DNA of 13,261 nucleotides from Deltaproteobacteria bacterium (GTDB lineage: Bacteria > Myxococcota_A > UBA796 > UBA2385), in assembly GCA_947462115.1 (NCBI GenBank), contig CANHON010000094.1:1-13261 (forward strand). Direction: 5' to 3'. The first letter of the stretch is position 1. Every line of letters begins with the position of its first letter. This document shows positions 7,576-13,261 of this stretch, one piece after another. The notes beneath the pieces were generated by a model. That model made no database searches. It worked only from the letters and a program-made list of their open reading frames with translations, and was not told where the DNA came from. Position numbers and translations under genes: made by a program.

Positions 7576-8318
7576 GCCTCGAGGCCGAGCCCCTTGGCCC
7601 CCTTCACCTGGGTCCCGTTCCGCCCGCCGAGGCCGCCCTGCTCTCGGCGCGGGTGGCGGCGCTGCGCGCGGCCCTCGCGGAGGCCGCGGTGGCCGCCGGT
7701 CGGAGCCCCGACAGCGTCCGCCTGCTCCTCGCGACCAAGACCCAGTCCGCCGAGCGCATCGCCGCGGCGCTGTCCGGGGGGCACCGCCTGATCGGCGAGA
7801 ACCGCGCCCAGGAGCTGCGGGACAAGTTCGATCCGCTCCGGCCGCTGGAGCCTGAGTGGCACTTCATCGGCCCGCTGCAGCGCAACAAGCTCCGCATGGT
7901 GGTCGGCCGCGCGGCGCTCATCCACTCCATCGACAGCCTCGGCCTCGCCCAAGCCGTGGGCGAGGAGCGCCTCCGTCAAGGGGGGCAAGAGCCCCAGAAG
8001 GTGCTGCTCCAGGTCAACATCAGCGGGGAGGCCACCAAGTCCGGCGCGCACCCCGAGGCGGCCTTGGCGCTCGCGCGGGCGGTGGTCGAGCTCCCCGGCG
8101 TTGCCCTGGTGGGCCTGATGGCGATCCCCGCCGCGGACGCCACGCCGGAGGAGGCCCGTCAGGCCTTCGCGCGCCTCGCGGGCCTCGCCGCCGCCGGCCG
8201 CGCCGAGGGCCTCCCGCTGCGCGAGCTGAGCATGGGGATGAGCGGCGATTACCCACAGGCGGTGGCCGAGGGCGCGACCCTCGTCCGCGTCGGGTCCGCC
8301 ATCTTCGGCGCGCGCTGA
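7572..8318 (+). CDS. yggS: YggS/PROSC family pyridoxal-phosphate-binding protein
   Basis: A 248-residue single-domain alanine-racemase-like TIM barrel that binds PLP without known enzymatic activity. It is thought to act in vitamin B6 and amino-acid homeostasis as a PLP carrier or buffer. The PLP lysine is K56 in LLLATKTQ. Other signatures are IGENRAQEL, EWHFIGPLQRNK, QVNISGEATKSG and the C-terminal phosphate-binding LSMGMSGDYPQAV and RVGSAIFGAR. Compared with E. coli YggS the N terminus is about 20 residues longer. The start at 7572 is favoured by its ATGA overlap with maf, but an internal GTG start would also leave an intact fold. It is the last gene of the glutamate dehydrogenase run; a 141-bp gap follows. 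Confidence 0.95.
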   Translation: MSLEAEPLGPLHLGPVPPAEAALLSARVAALRAALAEAAVAAGRSPDSVRLLLATKTQSAERIAAALSGGHRLIGENRAQELRDKFDPLRPLEPEWHFIGPLQRNKLRMVVGRAALIHSIDSLGLAQAVGEERLRQGGQEPQKVLLQVNISGEATKSGAHPEAALALARAVVELPGVALVGLMAIPAADATPEEARQAFARLAGLAAAGRAEGLPLRELSMGMSGDYPQAVAEGATLVRVGSAIFGAR

Positions 8319-8459
8319 GGCTTCGAGGCGCTGAACGCGAGGGCGCGGCCGGCGACGCGGCGGGGGGACAGCGCGGCGCCGCCAGCGGGGACTCGGGGCC
8401 GGCCCAAGCTGGGACAACGACCGCCAAACGGTTAGACCGCCGACTGTAGCGGGGGAATC

Positions 8460-11045
8460 ATGCGAGACCATCACACACGGATCTGGGGCACCGCCGGAGC
8501 CGAGGGGCGGGCCGGGCCGGCAGGTGCGGCGCCCGGCTTCGCCCGGTCCGACGCCGAGGCCCGCTATGCGCCGGATCTGGGCATCGAGCCCGTGCACATG
8601 GACGTGTCGGTCGTCCTCAACGAGCGATCCGCGACGCTGCTCGTGACCGTGGAGCACCACCTGCGGGTGCGTCGGGTGGGCGCGCGCACGCTCCGCCTCG
8701 ACGCGGTCGACGTCGAGGGGCTGGAGGTCGAGTCCCTCGAGGGGCCCGCGCTCCGCGCCACCGCCGACCGCGACGCCATCAGCCTCACCTGGGAGCAGGC
8801 CCCCCACCTCGGCGAGCTGCTGCGGGTGCGCCTGCGCTATCTCGTCCAGGAGCCGCTGACCGGCGTTCTTTTCAGCCTCGCCACCGCCGAAGAGCCGCTG
8901 CGGCCGGTCTTCGTGGCCACCGATCACGAGACCGAGCGCGCCCGCCATTGGCTGGCCTGCGTGGACCACCCCAACGTCCGCACCACCCTGGACCTGCGCC
9001 TCCAGGGCCCCGCCCACTGGACCCTGCTCGGGAACGGCGCGCTGGTCAGCGATGAGCGCCAGCGGGACGGCACGCACACCTGCCACTGGCGCCTCTCCCA
9101 GCCCTGCCCCAGCTACTTGGTGTGCTTCTTGGCCGGCGAGCTGGTCCGCGCGGACGACGGCGAGGTGGACGGCACCGCCATCGCCTACTTCGCGCCGCCC
9201 CCCACCATCGATGAGGACCTCTGGCGCAGCTTCGGCCGGACGGCTTCGCTCCTTCGGTGGATCACGGCCAAGCTCGGCCGCCCCTACCCCTACCCCAAGT
9301 ACTACCAGTTCGCGGTGCCGAGCATCGGCGGCGCGATGGAGAACATCTCGCTGGTGAGCTGGGACGACGCCTGGGTGGCGGACAAGCGCCTGCACGCCGA
9401 GATCGGCTGGCTCATCGACCTCGTCAACCTCCACGAGATGGCCCACACCTGGTTCGGCGACGTGGTGGTCTGCCGCGACTTTGCCCACTCCTGGCTCAAA
9501 GAGGGCTGGGCGACCTACATGGAGTCGGTCTGGCTCGGCGACGTCGAGGGGGAAGACAGCGCCCAGGTGCAGATGTTCGACGAGCGCCGCCTCTACGTCG
9601 AGGAGGCCGAGGGCCGCTACCAGCGCCCCATCGTCACCCGCCACTTCGACAGCTCCTGGGACCTGTTCGACGCCCACCTGTACCCCGGCGCCGCCTGGCG
9701 GGTCCACATGCTGCGCCGGCGGGTCGGGGAGGCGCAGTTCTGGGCGGCGGTGCAGGACTACCTGAGCACCTACGAGGGCAAGGTCGTCGAGACCGACGAC
9801 CTGCGGCGCGTGCTCGAGGCCCACAGCGGTCTGAGCCTCGCCCGCTTCTTCGACCAATGGCTCTACCGCCCGGGCTACCCCAAGCTTCAGGCCGAGTGGA
9901 CGTGGGACGGCGACCGCTCCGAGGGTCGCCTGCGGGTGCGGCAGACCCAGATGAACGAGGCGCTCGGCATCGGCCTCTTCGACATTGACCTGCCGGTGGC
10001 CATTCAGCGCAGCTGTGGCCGCTGGGAGCGCTTCAGCCTGCGGCTGAACGACGAGCGCGCCACGTTGCGGGTCTCTGCCAACCACGAGCCGCTCCAGATC
10101 ATCATCGATCCCGACGGGGACGTTCTTCAGGTCACCCAGTTCGACCCGGGCCCCGCCCGGCTCCAGCGGACCCTGCGGGAGGGCCCCACCGCCTGGTCGC
10201 GCATGGAGGCCGCCATGGCCCTCGGCAAGGCGGGCCGCGACGTCGGCGTGCGGGCCATCGGACAGGCCTGGGCCAGCGAGCCGCTGTGGGGCGTGCGCAA
10301 GGTCTTCGCCGCGGCCCTGGGCGCCGCGGGGACCGTCGAGGCCGCCCGCCAGATCATCGCGCTGCTGTGGGCGGAGCAAGACCCCCGCGTGGTCGGCGCG
10401 CTGGCGGAGGCGGCGGGCAAGGTTCGCCACCCCGTCGTGGTGTCGGGCCTGATGGGGTGGATCTCCGGCGGCGTGCAGCCCTACCGCGCCACCGCGGCGG
10501 CCATCGTCGCCCTCGGCCGCCAGCGCGACCCCGACACCGAGGCCCTCCTGTTGTCGGTGAGCCACGACGCCGGCTGGTGGGGCTGGGTGCAGCGGGGCGC
10601 CATGCAAGCCCTGGGCGAGCTGCGCAGCCCGGCGGCCATCCTGCGGCTGCAGCAGGCCAGCGAGAGCGCCAGCGTGCGCCGTCCTGTGCGGCTCGCGGCG
10701 GCCGAGGCCCTGGGCGCAGCGGCGCGCTGGGCGGACCGGGCCAGCCGGGAGCAGCTGCGCGAGCACCTCGAGCGGCTGACCCTCGACCCCGACTACGGCA
10801 TGCGGATGGCCGCCTGCCGGGGCCTCGCGTCCCTCGGCGACCCCGCCGCGCAGCCGGCGATGCGCCGGAGCATCCGCGCGCTGGCCGCCCAGGACCGGCC
10901 GAAGATCCAGCGCCTGATCGACGGCTTGGCCGAGGCGGCTCCGGGGCAGCCGTCGGCCAAGCTGATCGACACTGTGGAGCGCCTCGAGGCCAAGATCAAG
11001 GCCCTCGAAGACCGCCTCGCGGCCCTCGAGCCCCAGGCGCCCTAG
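8460..11045 (+). CDS. M1-family zinc aminopeptidase with C-terminal HEAT repeats and coiled coil
   Basis: An 861-residue protein. Residues 1-35 are Gly/Ala-rich with no signal peptide or transmembrane segment, so it is probably cytoplasmic. The beta-sandwich N domain runs to about 230. The catalytic domain has the exopeptidase motif GGAMEN (290-295), the zinc motif HEMAH (325-329) with third ligand E348 exactly 18 residues on (HExxH-x18-E), and the transition-state Tyr, likely Y408 in LYPGAAWRVHMLRRRVG. All M1 landmarks are intact, so removal of N-terminal amino acids from peptides is expected. From about 570 to 825 there are seven degenerate HEAT-like helical pairs (for example RMEAAMALGKAG, VRKVFAAALGAAG, QRGAMQALGELRSP, MRMAACRGLASLGDP). 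Residues 832-856 form a heptad coiled coil (VERLEAKIKALEDRLAAL). The 141-bp gap before it could hold a promoter, but I see only weak candidates near GGGACA 8411 and TTAGAC 8432. A G-rich stretch 4 nt before the ATG may serve as Shine-Dalgarno. Confidence 0.92.
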   Translation: MRDHHTRIWGTAGAEGRAGPAGAAPGFARSDAEARYAPDLGIEPVHMDVSVVLNERSATLLVTVEHHLRVRRVGARTLRLDAVDVEGLEVESLEGPALRATADRDAISLTWEQAPHLGELLRVRLRYLVQEPLTGVLFSLATAEEPLRPVFVATDHETERARHWLACVDHPNVRTTLDLRLQGPAHWTLLGNGALVSDERQRDGTHTCHWRLSQPCPSYLVCFLAGELVRADDGEVDGTAIAYFAPPPTIDEDLWRSFGRTASLLRWITAKLGRPYPYPKYYQFAVPSIGGAMENISLVSWDDAWVADKRLHAEIGWLIDLVNLHEMAHTWFGDVVVCRDFAHSWLKEGWATYMESVWLGDVEGEDSAQVQMFDERRLYVEEAEGRYQRPIVTRHFDSSWDLFDAHLYPGAAWRVHMLRRRVGEAQFWAAVQDYLSTYEGKVVETDDLRRVLEAHSGLSLARFFDQWLYRPGYPKLQAEWTWDGDRSEGRLRVRQTQMNEALGIGLFDIDLPVAIQRSCGRWERFSLRLNDERATLRVSANHEPLQIIIDPDGDVLQVTQFDPGPARLQRTLREGPTAWSRMEAAMALGKAGRDVGVRAIGQAWASEPLWGVRKVFAAALGAAGTVEAARQIIALLWAEQDPRVVGALAEAAGKVRHPVVVSGLMGWISGGVQPYRATAAAIVALGRQRDPDTEALLLSVSHDAGWWGWVQRGAMQALGELRSPAAILRLQQASESASVRRPVRLAAAEALGAAARWADRASREQLREHLERLTLDPDYGMRMAACRGLASLGDPAAQPAMRRSIRALAAQDRPKIQRLIDGLAEAAPGQPSAKLIDTVERLEAKIKALEDRLAALEPQAP

Positions 11046-11050
11046 TCGGT

Positions 11051-11065
11051 CCCGGCGGGGCCGGG
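11051..11065. terminator. GC hairpin between convergent genes, possible bidirectional terminator
   Basis: CCCGGC (11051-11056), a GGG loop and GCCGGG (11060-11065) make a perfect 6-bp all-GC stem. It lies inside the 25-bp gap between the stop of the aminopeptidase gene (11045) and the stop of the lipoprotein gene (11071). The position suits a shared terminator, but there is no U-tract on either strand, so termination efficiency is uncertain. Confidence 0.4.
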
Positions 11066-11070
11066 GCCGC

Positions 11071-12375
11071 TCAGCGGTCGGCCCAGTCGGCGCGGATGAT
11101 GTCGCCCACGGCCGACCAATCGGAGAAGCCGACGTTGCCCTCGATCACCCGCATGTCGGGGCCGATCACGACCCAGGCCGGGTAGCCCATCTCCTCCCCG
11201 GTGCTGCTCTCCATGAACTCCGGGAACAGCGCGTAGGTCCAGCCCTTGTCGGCCAAAACCGGCTCGGTTAGGCTGTAGTTTTCGATCCAGCGATCCACGA
11301 CCGCGCTGTCGGGGGTGCCGAGCACGTCCCCGAGCCCGTTGCCGAGCACCGACACCAAGCGCACCGGGATGCCGTCGACGCGGAGCTCCTGTTTGAAGGC
11401 CTCGGACTCGGCGGCCATCGCTCGGCAGGGCCCGCAGTCGGACTGGGCAGCGTCGAGGACGACGTAGCTGCCGTAGAAGTCCCACAGCGACACGTCTTGC
11501 CCGCAGCTGTCCGCCAGGCGGAAGTCCGGGCTGACCTCGCCCACGGTCATCGGAAAGACCCCCACGAGATCACCGGGATCGTTGCACTCCCACCCGCAGG
11601 CATAGGGCTCCGCCCGCGGCCCGAACGGATCGACCAGCACCGTCTCGGCGTCTTGGGCCCACCCGATGGTCCCGACGGCCTCGAGGTGCATGTTCCCGCC
11701 CACGGTCATCGCGCTGTCGCTCTCCCAGGCGACGTCGAGGGGGCTGCCATCGCCGGAGCTGCCCGCGAAGGTCGCCAGCACGGCGGGGGTGGCCTGCGCG
11801 GCGCCGGTGCGGAGCAGCTCCTCGCCGCGGATCGCCCAGGTCTCCACCCGGGTGGGCCCCGAGGCGCCAAAGATGGCCTCGTAGCAGTCGAGCCCGTCGG
11901 TCATGGTGGCCGTGCCCTCGACGATGAAGTCGCAGTCTGGGCAGAGGTGGGGCACGTCGACCCGCTGCAGGCCGTCGTAGGTGCGGGTGTAGGTGCAATC
12001 CGCCAAGCCGGCGGCGACCGCCTCGTCGTCGAAGGTCAAGGTCCAGGTGACCTCGGCGCTGAGCCGCGCCGCTTCCACCAAGACGGGCTCGCCGGCCTCG
12101 CCGGTGGTGCAGGCGGCCTGGATCGCGTCCACCGCTGCGGCGCCCGCGCCGTCGTCCCCGCCCTCGCCGCCGTCCCCCGCGCCGTCCGAGGCCCCGTCCC
12201 CCGCGCCGTCCGAGGTCCCGTCCCCGGCGCCGTCCGCCGCGCCGCCGTCCGCCGCGCCATCCGCCCCGTCGCCGCCATCCGCCGCTTCATCGGCGTCTTT
12301 GCTGGCGCAGCCGAGCGCGCTGAGGGGGAGGGCGAGGCAGAACAACAAGCGGAGGGGGCGCATCGTGGGGCTCAT
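11071..12375 (-). CDS. Secreted lipoprotein with Asp/Gly/Ala stalk, Cys-rich region and thioredoxin-like (TlpA/redoxin) domain
   Basis: A 434-residue protein. The N terminus has Arg residues, a hydrophobic core (LLFCLALPL) and a lipobox ending SALGC, so C23 is the likely lipidated residue. Residues 24-81 are an almost pure Asp/Gly/Ala linker. Residues about 82-270 are a Cys-rich region I cannot name, with C89, C127, the pair LCPDCD (C145/C148), C164 and CGWEC (C260/C264). From about 278 a redoxin/TlpA-like domain begins (GEVSPDFRLADSCGQDVSLWDF), with active-site CGPC at 314-317 and a cis-Pro-type MGYPAWVVIGPD segment. Known of the family: extracytoplasmic TlpA-like proteins reduce or exchange disulfides; the target here is unknown. 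ATG 12373-12375 has GGAG with a 5-nt spacer; an internal ATG at 12361-12363 (MRPLRLL) is possible. The gene is divergent from the formimidoyltransferase gene. Lipoprotein and thioredoxin calls are firm; the middle domain is unknown. Confidence 0.88.
   Translation of the reverse strand: MSPTMRPLRLLFCLALPLSALGCASKDADEAADGGDGADGAADGGAADGAGDGTSDGAGDGASDGAGDGGEGGDDGAGAAAVDAIQAACTTGEAGEPVLVEAARLSAEVTWTLTFDDEAVAAGLADCTYTRTYDGLQRVDVPHLCPDCDFIVEGTATMTDGLDCYEAIFGASGPTRVETWAIRGEELLRTGAAQATPAVLATFAGSSGDGSPLDVAWESDSAMTVGGNMHLEAVGTIGWAQDAETVLVDPFGPRAEPYACGWECNDPGDLVGVFPMTVGEVSPDFRLADSCGQDVSLWDFYGSYVVLDAAQSDCGPCRAMAAESEAFKQELRVDGIPVRLVSVLGNGLGDVLGTPDSAVVDRWIENYSLTEPVLADKGWTYALFPEFMESSTGEEMGYPAWVVIGPDMRVIEGNVGFSDWSAVGDIIRADWADR
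12179..12238. repeat. 24-bp tandem repeats encoding the lipoprotein stalk
   Basis: Two adjacent 24-bp units (12179-12202 and 12203-12226) differ at only two positions, and a partial third copy begins at 12227. In the lipoprotein frame they encode repeats of the form GAGDGxSD within residues 49-68. The unit is a multiple of three, so copy-number change would lengthen or shorten the stalk without a frameshift. Confidence 0.75.
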
Positions 12376-12398
12376 GGTGACTCCAGAGATTTGCGGAA

Positions 12399-12428
12399 AG
12401 TGTAGCCCAGTCGGAACCTTGGAGTCGC
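12399..12428 (-). promoter_or_regulatory. Candidate promoter for the lipoprotein gene
   Basis: On the reverse strand, TACACT (12404-12399) matches the -10 consensus TATAAT at four of six positions, and GCGACT (12428-12423) is a weak -35 with an 18-bp spacer. Transcription would begin about 15-18 bp before the ATG at 12375, just ahead of the GGAG ribosome site. This is a weak consensus match in GC-rich DNA. Confidence 0.3.
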
Positions 12429-12434
12429 GGCGCC

Positions 12435-12473
12435 GCTGGGCTAATCAGCCGGCCCAGCCTGGGGCGCAGCCCC
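12435..12473 (+). promoter_or_regulatory. Two hairpins in the leader of glutamate formimidoyltransferase
   Basis: GCTGGGC (12435-12441) pairs with GCCCAGC (12452-12458) around a 10-nt loop. It is followed at once by GGGGC (12461-12465) pairing with GCCCC (12469-12473) around GCA. The second hairpin ends 2 nt before the likely ribosome site CGAGG (12476-12480), so the pair could influence translation or serve as a protein-binding site. Structures are read from the sequence; function is speculative. Confidence 0.3.
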
Positions 12474-12485
12474 GCCGAGGTGCCC

Positions 12486-13261
12486 ATGTCGAGCCAAAGC
12501 CTGCCGAGCTTCCCCCACGACGCGATCGTGGAGTGCGTGCCCAACTTTAGCGAGGGCCGCGACGCCGCCCGCGTCGAGTCCATCGTGTCTGCCATGCGGG
12601 AGGTCGCCGGGGTCAGCGTGCTGGACGTCGATCCGGGGGCAGCCACCAACCGTACGGTGGTCACCATGGTCGGCCCGCCCGCGGCGGTGGTCGAGGCGGC
12701 CTTTCGCGGGATCGCCGCGGCCCAGCGCCTCATCGACATGCGGGCACACAGCGGCGCGCACCCGCGCATCGGCGCCACCGACGTCTGCCCCTTCGTGCCG
12801 GTTCGGGGGCTCAGCCTGGAGGACTGCGCGGCCATGGCGCGCCACCTCGGCGCCCGGGTCGGCGCCGAGCTCGGGATCCCGGTCTACCTCTACGAGCGGG
12901 CCGCGAGCCGCCCCGAGCGCGAGAACCTCGCCGACGTGCGCCAAGGCGAGTGGGAGGGCCTGCCCGACAAGCTGAGCGACCCCGCCTGGGCGCCGGACTT
13001 CGGGCCGAGCGCGCCGACCGAGGCGGTGCTGCGCAGCGGCGCCACCGTCATCGGGGCCCGCCCCTTCCTCATCGCCTTCAACGTCAACCTCAACACCGCC
13101 AACGTCCGCAAGGCCAACAAGATCGGCGCCCTGATCCGCGAGAAGGGGATCTACCGAAAAGACGCTGATCTCAACATCATTCGCGACGAAGACGGCAAGG
13201 GCATCCGCGACCCCGGCATGTTCCGGGCCGTTAAGGCCATCGGCTGGTACATCGAAGAGTA
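12486..13261 (+). CDS. ftcD: Glutamate formimidoyltransferase (FTCD N-terminal type), 3'-truncated
   Basis: The frame opens at ATG 12486 and runs to the right edge without a stop, giving 258 full codons. CGAGG at 12476-12480 with a 5-nt spacer is a good ribosome site. The protein begins with the family signature IVECVPNFSEGRD. It continues with DMRAHSGAHPRIGATDVCPFVPV (catalytic histidine expected among H88/H92), IPVYLYERAA, a DVRQGEWEGL motif, IGARPFLIAFNVNLNT and an IRDPGMFRAVKAIGWYIEE end. These show an intact formiminotransferase N domain and most of the C-terminal one. The enzyme transfers the formimino group from N-formimino-L-glutamate to tetrahydrofolate, releasing glutamate, at the end of one histidine degradation route. 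Whether a cyclodeaminase domain or other histidine-utilisation genes follow cannot be seen. The gene is divergent from the lipoprotein gene. Confidence 0.95.
   Translation, partial: MSSQSLPSFPHDAIVECVPNFSEGRDAARVESIVSAMREVAGVSVLDVDPGAATNRTVVTMVGPPAAVVEAAFRGIAAAQRLIDMRAHSGAHPRIGATDVCPFVPVRGLSLEDCAAMARHLGARVGAELGIPVYLYERAASRPERENLADVRQGEWEGLPDKLSDPAWAPDFGPSAPTEAVLRSGATVIGARPFLIAFNVNLNTANVRKANKIGALIREKGIYRKDADLNIIRDEDGKGIRDPGMFRAVKAIGWYIEE

Noticed and set aside
8373..8405. Two perfect 10-bp palindromes, gcggcgccgc (8373-8382) and gggccggccc (8396-8405), in the gap before the aminopeptidase
   Set aside because: They have no loop, no flanking extension and consist only of G and C, so chance occurrence in DNA this GC-rich is likely. 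I see no repeated operator pattern linking them.
8411..8437. Possible promoter GGGACA with TTAGAC about 15 bp downstream, before the aminopeptidase
   Set aside because: The -35 matches four of six positions but the -10 is poor and the spacing short. A similar GTTAGAC at 1520-1526 lacks a matching -35, so I could not support a shared promoter motif.
7461..10766. A second long reverse-strand open frame (1101 codons) across yggS and the M1 aminopeptidase
   Set aside because: It has the same cause: it is in register with both plus-strand genes, which avoid TTA, CTA and TCA. The plus-strand proteins have full catalytic motifs, so they are the real genes.
11497..12405. A plus-strand open frame of 302 codons opposite the lipoprotein
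   Set aside because: Its product is Arg/Ala/Pro/Gly-rich without recognisable motifs, while the opposite strand encodes a clear signal peptide, lipobox and CGPC domain with a good ribosome site.

Overview
This is a very GC-rich window with strongly G/C-biased third codon positions. It carries chromosomal, mostly housekeeping genes and no mobile element, RNA gene or CRISPR array that I can see. The best guess for the source is a Myxococcota-type (former deltaproteobacterial) bacterium. The reasons are the GC content, a lipoprotein with a long Asp/Gly/Ala stalk after the lipobox, an M1 peptidase carrying HEAT repeats, and a large NAD-glutamate dehydrogenase. This is an inference from style, not from a marker gene.

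Layout: (1) 1-342 (+) is the 3' end of a gene ending in a NifU-like Fe-S scaffold domain. (2) About 366-1436 (-) is a DUF1704/MATCAP-like putative metallocarboxypeptidase, convergent with the first gene across a 23-bp gap that contains a 21-bp tandem duplication. (3) A divergent region of roughly 235 bp (1437-1671) holds a strong GC hairpin. (4) 1672-8318 (+) is a tight run of four genes: NAD-glutamate dehydrogenase, histidine phosphatase, Maf nucleotide pyrophosphatase and YggS-type PLP-binding protein. The last two overlap by 4 bp. (5) After 141 bp comes an M1 aminopeptidase fused to HEAT-like repeats and a short coiled coil (8460-11045, +). (6) Convergent to it, with a hairpin in the 25-bp gap, is a secreted lipoprotein with a Cys-rich middle region and a thioredoxin-like CGPC domain (11071-12375, -). 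(7) Divergent from that, and running off the right edge, is glutamate formimidoyltransferase (12486-13261, +).

Functional links: glutamate formimidoyltransferase makes glutamate from formiminoglutamate at the end of histidine breakdown. NAD-glutamate dehydrogenase then feeds glutamate into the TCA cycle. The two genes are about 6 kb apart, so this is pathway kinship rather than an operon. The phosphatase-Maf-YggS group looks like metabolite and cofactor housekeeping carried behind the glutamate dehydrogenase.

I found no clear undescribed multi-gene system. The most interesting items are the bacterial relative of the eukaryotic tubulin tyrosine carboxypeptidase, the M1-HEAT-coiled-coil fusion, the uncharacterised Cys-rich region joined to a thioredoxin fold in the lipoprotein, and the hairpin in front of glutamate dehydrogenase.
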